Assembly: GCA_039030075.1 (NCBI GenBank) | Contig: JBCCEW010000007.1 | Coordinates: 1-64,000 of the forward strand | Source of the DNA: Myxococcota bacterium | GTDB taxonomy: Bacteria > Myxococcota_A > UBA9160 > SMWR01 | Length of the DNA stretch: 64,000 nucleotides | Direction of reading: 5' to 3' | Part shown: positions 7,176-15,396 of the stretch, piece by piece | Layout: each line of letters starts with the position of its first letter | Position numbering within the stretch: the stretch's first letter is position 1 | The notes under the pieces: model-generated | The model's database searches: none | What the model saw: only the letters and a program-made list of their open reading frames with translations | What the model was told of the DNA's origin: nothing | Program-made: the position numbers and the translations under genes

Positions 7176-8189
7176 CTAGAGGCAACCGAAGAGCCCGCCT
7201 CGCTCACGGACTTCTTGCAGAGAGAGGGGCTTCGCCAGCGAGAAGTCCGAGGAAAACTTGACGCTTGTCACGCCTTTGGGCGGCACACCCGTGATGCGCG
7301 GTACCGAAGACGCATCGAAGAATTCCAGTGACTGGCGAGCGAACTCGATACTGAAGGCAGTCGACTGCAACGAGCGATAGTCGCGCCCGAGCGATGCAAG
7401 GAACACCGAATCGAGGCGCGTAGTCAGTTCCGGATCTCCAGAGGCGTGGGCCGCAAGCGACCCCCACAAATCGCGAAGACTGAGCCCTCCGACAGCTCGC
7501 CTCAGCCGAATCGAAGCGAAAACTACGCTCTCGCCCTGTACAGGGCTCGTCTGCTCGTGGCTTACAACGTGACGTCGGCCCGAGCCTTGGGTGCTCTTCA
7601 CCTCAATGCACGACCACCCTCGCGAGAAGTCGTACCTCTCATCAGTGTCAGAGTGCCACGCGCGAAGCAACTCGCGTGGATCCGCCGACTCGGCGATGAG
7701 GAACATCTCAGCCCAAAGCCCAGAAGCGGACCGGCTTCCACCCGCTGTCGCAGTGCGAAACAGTTCGACCAACCGCGAGAAGCTCTCGGCAAGTTCGCCT
7801 CCAGTGGGCCGGGCAGGGAGCGGCGAGAGCGTCGACGCAATCACCCGGAAGAAGACGTCGACGACGGGAGAGCTTGGCTCCAAGCAGGTAACGAGAGAAA
7901 ACCGTCCAGTCCTCGACGACTCGCTCGAGGAATTGATCGAGCACCGCCTTGAGTGAACGATCGATAGATTCGGAAGAGAGACCGATAGCTGCGGATGAGA
8001 CGAACTCGAGGATGGGACCAGGAGAACAGCGTTCCCGCAAGCGTCTCTAGCGACGTGCCAGTCTTCGCGGTCAGCCAGCTCGTTGCCAACCATGTCGCCG
8101 TCGCCCGCATCTGGCGGGAGAGCAGTGAAACAGTCGACCAGCGAACCCGGTTGACCAAGCGACGGGTTACTGGTCTTGGACGAGGACAT
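7176..8189 (-). CDS. DUF4420 / PD-(D/E)XK motif protein of a Z1-type defence cluster
   Basis: 337-aa protein with the hallmark core of the PD-(D/E)XK motif family DUF4420: SGLWAEMFLI, then WHSDTDERYDF (acidic residue), then CIEVKSTQGSGRRHVVS, in which E-V-K is the predicted nuclease signature. Its ATG lies inside the end of the Z1 gene (23-bp overlap), so translation is probably coupled. Known relatives sit with Z1, GHKL ATPase and methyltransferase genes in restriction-like defence loci. It is the last gene of the minus-strand operon; att repeat 2 lies about 190 bp downstream. Nuclease activity is inferred from the motif. Confidence 0.85.
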   Translation of the reverse strand: MSSSKTSNPSLGQPGSLVDCFTALPPDAGDGDMVGNELADREDWHVARDACGNAVLLVPSSSSSHPQLSVSLPNLSIVHSRRCSINSSSESSRTGRFSLVTCLEPSSPVVDVFFRVIASTLSPLPARPTGGELAESFSRLVELFRTATAGGSRSASGLWAEMFLIAESADPRELLRAWHSDTDERYDFSRGWSCIEVKSTQGSGRRHVVSHEQTSPVQGESVVFASIRLRRAVGGLSLRDLWGSLAAHASGDPELTTRLDSVFLASLGRDYRSLQSTAFSIEFARQSLEFFDASSVPRITGVPPKGVTSVKFSSDFSLAKPLSLQEVRERGGLFGCL

Positions 8190-10359
8190 CCGCGACCACT
8201 TCGTCCGAAAGCCAGAAAACGGGAGCCAGCACGTCCTCGCAAACTATGGTGGATGCATCATCTCTCACCGGTCCATCTGTCAGAGTCAAGAGATGAAGCT
8301 GCAACGTAACGTTCGTGTCCCGCATGCTCCGGTCGCCACCGTAGACTGCGCTATCCCTATGGGCGCCCTGGAGTAGGCGAACGATCTTGTCATTCCGAAC
8401 CTGCCGTCGAGCCCGAAAATTCGGCCTCATCCGATAGATTGCGCACATCTCTCCTTCATGCTCGCTGAGCCATCGGTCCAGCATGACCAACGCGGCTGTG
8501 TACTTCCTGCTGTCTTCCGCATCGGACACACGAATGTCAACGAGAAGATCGCTATAGACCTCGGCAAGTCGCATATAGGCGACGTCGTGAAGGTGATCAT
8601 CCCTACGACCCGGGTGCCCTTCGACCTGCTCGAACCTATCGGCGTTCGACAGCATGAAGCTACGAGCCGATTCTCTATTCGCGTCGACCTCTCCCCGATG
8701 CGGGCTATTCAAAATGCACCACCCGTCTCGGAACAAGGGCCGCGCATAGTCAACGTCGATAACGTTCGCGCGGGTCGGCTGTAGCCGCCTGTCCAGCAGA
8801 AACGCTCGGCGCAAATCCCTTAGCGACTGACCACTTTCGACATGCGCCGCAAGCCGGCCACGCACGTCGTCCTCGTGCACGACATACCGCTGGTACGCCC
8901 GAATGACATCAGTGTCCAGGAATACGCGACAGAATCCCAAGTACGGGCGCTTGTAGCCGAAGAACCGTGCTCTCTGTTGGATCGTATCAGCGTTCCAGAC
9001 TCCGGGCCCGCGCGGCATGTAGGTGACGGTAAGACCCTCGATCGTAAAACCCCGGTCGAGCACTTGGCCCCCGACCAGAATCCACGAGTACTCACGATTC
9101 CATTTGATCTCGCGATTGGCCTGGCGGAGGGAGTTGACCAGTCTGAGTTCAGTGTTCGAAATCGCAGAAAGCAAGTGAACTTGAAGCTCTTCGAACGTCT
9201 CGAGGTCTTCGACGGTCCGCGACAACTCTGCGTGCGCCCGGCGAAACTCCTCCTCGAGTTCCGCACGAGCCGAGTCACCAGGTGGCAGATCGAGGATATC
9301 GGCCCAGAGACGCGTGATCGCCTGCACCCATCCATAGAACTGCGTGTGGTCGCCAGTGTCCTTGGACGGGTGGATCATCATGGAGCGGTTCTTCGGCTTT
9401 TCGTCTCGGCGGAGCCGGCCGGAAGCGACCCCCAGAAAAAACACCTGCATGGCTCGTTCAAGCGAATCCGGCGGGTCGACAAGGGGGTTGGCTGCGCTGG
9501 GGATGTCGGCGGGGGGGATTCCTGCGACTAGTGGAGAACCGTCCGCAAAGAACTCTGGACCGCCCACGTAATCTGAGCCGGGTTCCAACAGGTGCGCGAA
9601 TTCCGGAGAAAGCACGTCAATCAGGTTGATCAGAAGCACCGCTTGTGGCGTCGCCGTGTATTGAAGGAACGTGTGTCGAGGAAGGAGGGCTCGAACTAGG
9701 TTGATGTTCAGATACGTTGTGCTGAGTTCGCCGCGTCTCACCAGTGTGTTAAGGCTAGCTTGGTCGGCCTCGTCGTCGATGATCAACGACGGCACTTGAC
9801 CGATCGCGGCTTCAAGCCGCTCAAGTACCAAGAAGAGATTCTCGAGCCGCCTGTGGTTCTTGAGTACCGTGACCAAAACGGTCCGGCGGTCCTGCTTTGG
9901 CACCGATTCCATTTTCCACTGAGCGAGAACATCCCGTATCCGGGTTGCATCTTCCGGCTCGGGATTGTGTATGTGGTACCAGCTCGGAAAAGTCGATTCC
10001 TCGATTCCGAGATCTTGCGTGAGACGCTCCTGCGATTGGTCCGCGAGCTTCGTCGTCGTTCCTGCAATGACGATGACCAGCTGAAAGTCATTGTCGGCGG
10101 CCATCGCGGCGACGGTCGTGAACGACAGCGTTTTCCCGCTTTGGACGTAACCCACGACCAGGCCAGTAGCACCCTCGGAGTCCGCACTTGGGGAGTTGCA
10201 CTGGCTGAGAATCTCTTGCGCTGCGACCAGGGTGGCGTTCTGGGCGCCGGGATCATCTCCGAGCTTTCGCCTGACGACGCCGTGGGACAGCGGTCCAGCG
10301 CTTGGCTCCCATGAACGCTCACCGGCCGCAACAACGCGAATGACCTCGTCTTGAGACAT
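8167..10359 (-). CDS. Z1 domain-containing SF2-like helicase/ATPase
   Basis: 730-aa Z1 protein. Visible are the Walker A VVGYVQSGKT (Lys76), Walker B LIIDDEADQAS, a motif III-like FLQYTATPQ, and the Z1 signature VGGQVLDRGFTIEGLT followed by the arginine-finger segment QQRARFFGYK. The order matches superfamily 2 ATPases. Z1 proteins are found almost only in defence clusters with a GHKL ATPase and a PD-(D/E)XK protein, as here. It starts 9 bases after the stop of the GHKL gene and overlaps the DUF4420 gene, so the three form one operon. Probably a DNA translocase or helicase. Confidence 0.92.
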   Translation of the reverse strand: MSQDEVIRVVAAGERSWEPSAGPLSHGVVRRKLGDDPGAQNATLVAAQEILSQCNSPSADSEGATGLVVGYVQSGKTLSFTTVAAMAADNDFQLVIVIAGTTTKLADQSQERLTQDLGIEESTFPSWYHIHNPEPEDATRIRDVLAQWKMESVPKQDRRTVLVTVLKNHRRLENLFLVLERLEAAIGQVPSLIIDDEADQASLNTLVRRGELSTTYLNINLVRALLPRHTFLQYTATPQAVLLINLIDVLSPEFAHLLEPGSDYVGGPEFFADGSPLVAGIPPADIPSAANPLVDPPDSLERAMQVFFLGVASGRLRRDEKPKNRSMMIHPSKDTGDHTQFYGWVQAITRLWADILDLPPGDSARAELEEEFRRAHAELSRTVEDLETFEELQVHLLSAISNTELRLVNSLRQANREIKWNREYSWILVGGQVLDRGFTIEGLTVTYMPRGPGVWNADTIQQRARFFGYKRPYLGFCRVFLDTDVIRAYQRYVVHEDDVRGRLAAHVESGQSLRDLRRAFLLDRRLQPTRANVIDVDYARPLFRDGWCILNSPHRGEVDANRESARSFMLSNADRFEQVEGHPGRRDDHLHDVAYMRLAEVYSDLLVDIRVSDAEDSRKYTAALVMLDRWLSEHEGEMCAIYRMRPNFRARRQVRNDKIVRLLQGAHRDSAVYGGDRSMRDTNVTLQLHLLTLTDGPVRDDASTIVCEDVLAPVFWLSDEVVADVLVQDQ

Positions 10360-10368
10360 CCTGCCCCC

Positions 10369-11919
10369 TCAGCTCTTGGATAGTGCGAGTTCGAGAATCC
10401 GACTTAGCTTGATGCGTACAGCCGGGGCGCGTTTCGCTCCACCGTCCCGAGCAACCTTTTCTGCAAGTCCCAACCCTGCGGCGATCCTCACGAGGGGCTC
10501 GAGCTTTACGGCATCGGAGGCTCCGAAGCGCTCTGTAAATGGGTGCGTCAATGCCATTCGCAGGTGCAACGCCTCGCGCCCGTCTGATGATTCTGCATCG
10601 CTCACTTCGAGCCAGCTTCCAACAGCGGGATCATCAACGAGTTCGAGCGTCACCTTCCATCGGCGCTCTTCGAAGTCGATATCGAAATCCCTTGATGTCG
10701 AGAACTCGGCCGGCTGCAAAGCCTCAGGAGGTGACGCCTCGTCGGGTGCTTCCTCCGATGCAGCAAGCAGAGCTTCTTCTCCGTGCTGCTTGAGCGCCTC
10801 CTCGGTCTTCGAGACTGACGTGGCGGCCGCTCTCTGACGGTCTTTGCGGGTGGGGCGGACTCGATAGTTTCGTGCCTGGGAGAGTAGGTCAAGCGCGTCG
10901 GTCGAGATTGCCTCGCGCAGAAGCTCAAGAAACGGCTCTTCGTTGTCGTCCCATTGAAAGCCATCCTTCGTGTGAGAGACGTCAAACCCTTCTAGGTGCA
11001 GCTCGCCGAAGATTCGCTGGTACTCAAAGTCGTTGGCGTTCCCGAAGATCTGCTTCGGTCGATACTTTTCGTCCCCGCTCCCGACAATCAATCTATTCCG
11101 GCGAAACAGTGAGAACCCGGCGTATCTCGTGCTTCCTGTCTTTCGGAGGGCTACGAAACCTCGGGCGCTAAGACCATCGCCGAAATCAAACTCCTCAAGG
11201 TTGTAGCGCCATTCCAGCGCTTCTCCGGATGCTTCATGCGCTGGCGAGAACTTTGGTGCCACCAAGACTTCCGGCTCCTCGTACTGGATGTCTTCGCCTC
11301 GAACGACCAGCTTAAGAGTTCCTGCTCTGAGAAAAACACGGTAGATGTCCGCTAGGTGCTCCTTGATTTTCGAAACTGTCTTGCCGACCGGTGTGTAATT
11401 GAGGTCGAGGAGCTCGATCTCAGTGAAGTGGGAATCCGGATCGCATGGTGTGGCTTCGACTTCGAGCTCTTCCAGCCGGTCATTCACGATCTTGTCGATC
11501 TCGAACTCGACGCGACGAGCGAACGGCTCACCGAGCGCGCTGGTTCGCACCGACCATCGCGCCGCGAACCAGCACGCGGCGCTCTTCATTCCCATCCCGA
11601 ACTCAGACAAACCCTCTCTATCGAGAGGAACCTCTGCCGGGCGAAACGCCCTCGGGAAATCTGCCAGTGGTATTCCCGCTGCGTTGTCACGAATCACGAT
11701 ACGTCCTGGCTCGCTCGCCTCTATGTCGATCTCAACTCGGGTCTTGTACAACGGACCCTCGAGGGCCTGGAGCTTCTTGTCGGAGGCGATTGCGCTCTGG
11801 AGGGAGTTGTCGACGAACTCGGCCAGCGCGAACCAAGGCTTGTAGTTGAGGTGCTGGAGCACCGAGAGCACCGCGACTCCCGGTCGAATGTTCACGCTGC
11901 TTGATTCAGAGACGTCCAT
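10369..11919 (-). CDS. GHKL (MORC/MutL/Hsp90-like) ATPase
   Basis: 516-aa ATP-binding protein. The Bergerat fold is clear near the N-terminus: ALAEFVDNSLQSA (motif N), VIRDNAAGIP (DxGxG-like) and SEFGMGMKSAACW (GxGxK lid). The remainder is an S5-like transducer plus an uncharacterised C-terminal domain with an acidic, Ala/Glu-rich linker near residues 375-415. The start is taken as ATG 11919 (MDVSESSSV), because longer frames would enter the divergent methyltransferase promoter. It is the first gene of the minus-strand operon. Base composition here is visibly lower in GC than the flanks. Confidence 0.88.
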   Translation of the reverse strand: MDVSESSSVNIRPGVAVLSVLQHLNYKPWFALAEFVDNSLQSAIASDKKLQALEGPLYKTRVEIDIEASEPGRIVIRDNAAGIPLADFPRAFRPAEVPLDREGLSEFGMGMKSAACWFAARWSVRTSALGEPFARRVEFEIDKIVNDRLEELEVEATPCDPDSHFTEIELLDLNYTPVGKTVSKIKEHLADIYRVFLRAGTLKLVVRGEDIQYEEPEVLVAPKFSPAHEASGEALEWRYNLEEFDFGDGLSARGFVALRKTGSTRYAGFSLFRRNRLIVGSGDEKYRPKQIFGNANDFEYQRIFGELHLEGFDVSHTKDGFQWDDNEEPFLELLREAISTDALDLLSQARNYRVRPTRKDRQRAAATSVSKTEEALKQHGEEALLAASEEAPDEASPPEALQPAEFSTSRDFDIDFEERRWKVTLELVDDPAVGSWLEVSDAESSDGREALHLRMALTHPFTERFGASDAVKLEPLVRIAAGLGLAEKVARDGGAKRAPAVRIKLSRILELALSKS

Positions 11920-12073
11920 GATCGCTTTCGAGGTCCTAGCGGACCGCTGTAGAACAATTTTCACCTTGGCGTATCTGCGTCGCTCACCGATCCCAGTCAA
12001 CGGGCCAGGGATCGGTTCTGCTACCCTGCTCCTGGGTGAGCTAGTTACGATCATAATTCATGGTGGCGCAGAA

Positions 12074-13285
12074 TTGGGTAAGCGGTCGACACCGCGGGTC
12101 GAACCCCAGCTAGGTGTCTTGTCGGTCTTTTCTGGGATAGGCGGCCTGGACCTCGGATTGGAAAAAGCCGGGTTCAGAACGCTCGCGTGTATCGAGAACG
12201 GGGAGTTCGCGCGGCGGTCGATTCTCCAAAGCCCGCTAAAGCTCCCGTTGCTCGACCAGGGCGACGTCACGAAGGTGGTGGAATCCATTTCTCCACATCA
12301 TTTTGGGCTTCGGGAAAGGGAACTCGCTGTGTTGGCTGGCGGCCCGCCTTGCCAGCCCTTCTCCAAGGCCGCTCAGTGGACGTCGACGGGTCGACAAGGC
12401 GCGGATGACCAGCGCGCCGCTTGCTTCGAGAGCTTTCTTGACCTGGCAGAGACATTCTTGCCACGCGCGGTTCTCATCGAGAACGTGCAAGGATTCGTTC
12501 AGGGCCGAGAGTCCGCGCTTCCCCAGCTTGCATCTCGTTTGAGACGCATCAACGAGGCGCACGGAACGCGCTATGAGCCTCACTGCCGAATTGTCAATGC
12601 GGCCGACTTCGGTGTTCCTCAACGAAGGTATCGAGCAATCGTCGTGGCATTCAGAGATGGAGAGGCCTGGAAGTGGCCGAAGCCCACCCACGCGACCAAT
12701 CCTGTTCGTGCGTGGGATGCGATTGGGCACCTGCGGCTGAAGGACGACGAGTACCTTCCACTACGGGGCAAGTACAAAACCTTGCTGCCATCAATTCCAG
12801 AGGGTGCCAACTACTTGCACTTCACCGAACGGGGACGGGGCAGGTACAACCTATTTGGCTACCGAACCAGGTACTGGTCCTTCTTGCTAAAGCTTGCGAA
12901 GAACCAACCAGCCTGGACCATTGCCGCAAGCCCGGGCCCCGCAACGGGCCCCTTCCACTGGGACAATCGACCCCTATCGTTGCCGGAGCTGCTGAGGCTG
13001 CAGAGCTTTCCGGCGGAGTGGCCTGTTGAGGGGCCGAGGCGTGAGAGGATCAGGCAGATCGGAAACGCGACGCCGCCTTTGCTTGCTGAAGTTCTTGGAC
13101 GTTCCATTGCGCAACAAGCCTTTGGGTTGAGCTGCGCACGGGGTCCGGCGCTGCGAATCTCGCGCAGGAGAAACATTCCCGCTGCACGCCGAGCTCGGCC
13201 ACTTCCGACCGAGTGGGTGGCTCGACACGGGAAATACAAGGCGCATGCGGGCGAAGGGGCTGGGCCGATGCCGCGGACCAGCTAG
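12074..13285 (+). CDS. DNA (cytosine-5-)-methyltransferase
   Basis: About 403-aa C5-methyltransferase transferring a methyl group from SAM to cytosine in a target site. Motif I is FSGIGGLDLGLEKAGF, motif IV GGPPCQPFS with nucleophile Cys93, motif VI LIENVQGF, motif VIII PQRRYRAIV and motif X QIGNATPP. The start is uncertain: TTG 12074 keeps the usual short lead before motif I; longer frames would overlap the divergent ATPase promoter. It probably protects the host from the Z1/DUF4420/GHKL cluster divergently encoded next to it. The last about 50 residues are basic and not conserved. Confidence 0.9.
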   Translation: MGKRSTPRVEPQLGVLSVFSGIGGLDLGLEKAGFRTLACIENGEFARRSILQSPLKLPLLDQGDVTKVVESISPHHFGLRERELAVLAGGPPCQPFSKAAQWTSTGRQGADDQRAACFESFLDLAETFLPRAVLIENVQGFVQGRESALPQLASRLRRINEAHGTRYEPHCRIVNAADFGVPQRRYRAIVVAFRDGEAWKWPKPTHATNPVRAWDAIGHLRLKDDEYLPLRGKYKTLLPSIPEGANYLHFTERGRGRYNLFGYRTRYWSFLLKLAKNQPAWTIAASPGPATGPFHWDNRPLSLPELLRLQSFPAEWPVEGPRRERIRQIGNATPPLLAEVLGRSIAQQAFGLSCARGPALRISRRRNIPAARRARPLPTEWVARHGKYKAHAGEGAGPMPRTS

Positions 13286-14382
13286 TTCACACCGGATGCA
13301 CCTTACGGTGCAAGGCGTAACCCCGCTCCACTGATAGGAAACGTGCGTAGTGCGGGCAAGTTACGTTCGAGCCTCCCAACACGCCAAGTGATCGATATCT
13401 CTCCGCTATCGGCGTCTTACATGGAGACGGCGAGACACATATCGGCGTATGAGTTGTCGCGGAACAGCTTGACGCCACACTTTTCGTCGATACGTTGATG
13501 ACATGCGCAAGAGCAACCAGCTCCGAGAAGACGGCATCCGGGGCCCACCGGAGTTCGCCCGTCCCAACCCCCTCGACTCGCGGGAATCGAGTCGATCGAG
13601 ACGCCAGAGCTGCGAGAGGCGTCTTGGGGGGAGGGGCGAATCTCACGGACAACAGAATTGGGGCCGGACCGGCACCCCGGTCGAGTTTCAAGAACGAAGC
13701 TCGTTTTCCTAACTCTAGCCATGGGCGTCCTGAACCCCAGACGACCTCTCGCTCCTAAAAATCCGATTCGCGATATCGCGAGACGACAGACATCAACCTT
13801 TCGCCCGGAGGAGTGCCGGCGAGAAGTGGAACCAGAAGGTCGACCACTCCCCGCTCGGCACTCCCGGATAGCGAACTCGCCGACGCAGCGACTGCAGACC
13901 GCGTCTTGTCGGAGCGAACGCCCCGAACAACTCGCCGCACCCGCGAATCGCCGGCCCCCTCGGACTCGGTTGGCTTGGCATGCCAACTCTGCGCACAAGG
14001 CCCCTTGCCTCGACAGCGTGAACTAGTCGTCGCTGCCGAAGTAAGAACGACACCGCCCGTGTTGGGCTGCGCCAAGGTGCTCTTCGCGCGCAGTCCCGAA
14101 TGGGCGGTGGAGTTCGCGACCCTACGACTTGTCAGCGCGTTGACCTACGTCAACGCGCTGCAAAACCCTCGCTGTCGTCTCTCTTCTCGACTACCACGAA
14201 GATTCATACCGATCAACGGATTCCCCGCCGGACGCTAGGCGCTCCGCCACTTGCGTCTTATTGGCAAGGTGCGCAACTGTACAGGCGCCGGTCCGCGAGA
14301 TTCTACGTCTGTGGGAGCCTCGAGCGCTTCACGTCGTGAACACAAGATTCCCGCTCGACTACCCGCTCAGACCCCACCCCAG
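13286..14382. other. Long stretch without a convincing gene, island interior
   Basis: About 1.1 kb between the methyltransferase and the relaxase-integrase chimera. Frames of up to 193 codons exist on both strands but overlap each other, have no motif and no good ribosome site. A perfect hairpin TGCACC-TTAC-GGTGCA at 13297-13312 lies just after the methyltransferase and may end its transcript. A second, stronger inverted repeat lies at 14133-14160. The stretch is probably the scar of a deletion that removed most of an integrative conjugative element. Confidence 0.5.
14133..14160. repeat. Perfect 12-bp inverted repeat with 4-base loop
   Basis: CAGCGCGTTGAC, CTAC, GTCAACGCGCTG. It ends 222 bases before the relaxase-like start codon. 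No T-run follows. Inverted repeats of this size occur next to nic in the oriT of MobF systems, so it may be an oriT remnant; a terminator or operator is equally possible. Confidence 0.6.
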
Positions 14383-15252
14383 ATGATTGCGTTGCTCTCA
14401 CTCTCGGCGGGTATCGCGGCGGGAGGCGACCGCTACTACGCCGACCTTGCTCGCGAGGACTACTACTTCGAAGGCGGCGAGCCACTTGGCGAGTGGCACG
14501 GGAAGGGCGCTCAGAAACTCGGCCTCTTCGGAACCGTCCAGAAGGGCGAACTCCGCGACGCTTTCCTCGGCTTCGCCTACGGCACCCCCCTGAATCAGAA
14601 GGCCGGCCGAAACGAACCAGACTCTCGCGGGTACAAGCCGATCCGCGCCTGGGACGGGACGTTCAATGCGCCGAAATCGGTATCTATCGTTCGCTTCGTA
14701 GCGGACGAGGATATCGGGACAAAGGTCCAGCAGGCTCACAAGGAAGCTGTTCGAGCCACGCCGATGACCGAAGGCCTCACCGAAGAGCTCTTCGATCTTT
14801 TGGCCGAGCGCCGCAAGGAAGGGCTCGCCCGAGGCTGGTCTGAGACTCCCGAGTGGGTCTTCTGCACGGAGACGGGAACCCAACCTCAGCCGAGAAACGT
14901 CGAGCGCGTCTGGTACCGCTTGAGGCGGCGCGCCCAGAAGCTCGGCGTTCGGCCTCTGAAGCTCCACTCCACGCGCCACACGTGGGCGTCCATGGCGCTC
15001 CAGGCGGGCAAGAGCATCCGGTGGGTTGCCGAAGTTCTCGGTCACTCCGACCCGGCTCTCACGCTCCGCGTCTACGCCCATGCGATGCGCGACGAAGAGC
15101 GCGACCTCTCGTTCGCTGACTTCTCGCGAGACCCCGAACGGCCCTATACGGCCCCGGCGCGTTTCGCTGATGACGAGCAACTCGCTAAGTCTGCGGAAAG
15201 ACTGGCACGCCGGGAGGGATTCGAACCCCCGACCCTCAGGTTCGAAGCCTGA
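14383..15252 (+). pseudogene. Chimeric MobF relaxase N-terminus / tyrosine integrase C-terminus
   Basis: One open frame of 289 codons. Residues about 1-122 match the start of TrwC/TraI (MobF) relaxases: YYADLAREDYYFEGGEPLG with a tyrosine cluster, then WDGTFNAPKSVSIVRF, the conserved APKSVS element; the metal-binding HxH motif that should follow is absent. From about residue 125 it becomes the catalytic domain of a phage-type integrase: HSTRHTWAS (His-x-x-Arg), WVAEVLGHSD and nucleophile Tyr in LRVYAHAM. The last residues, ARREGFEPPTLRFEA, are encoded by the tRNA-Arg 3' end itself. Most likely a deletion fused two genes of an integrative conjugative element; the product lacks the relaxase core and the integrase N-terminus. 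Confidence 0.8.
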
Positions 15253-15279
15253 TGCTCTATCCAGCTGAGCTACCGGCGC
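15203..15279 (-). tRNA. tRNA-Arg(TCG)
   Basis: 77-base tRNA on the minus strand with CCA encoded. The acceptor stem GCGCCGG pairs with CCGGCGT (one G-U pair). The anticodon loop is CTTCGAA, giving anticodon TCG for CGA codons. D- and T-arms (GGTTCGAATCC) are standard. Its 3' 45 bp (15203-15247) is the attachment site copied at 3310 and 6941. The chimeric integrase reads into it, which leaves the tRNA intact. Confidence 0.97.
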
Positions 15280-15396
15280 GCACTAGTCCCCAAGGGCGCC
15301 GGGAGATTATCGCCTCGGCCATCCGGATGCTCGTGCGAGCCCCCCTGCCCTGCGTGCGGATTCACGGAGGGCCGGTGATCGCTGTCCGACGGCCCC

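Noticed and set aside
13417-14238. Frames of 140-193 codons in the gap after the methyltransferase, considered as a Vsr or HNH gene
   Set aside because: No Vsr, HNH or other nuclease motif on either strand; starts lack ribosome sites.
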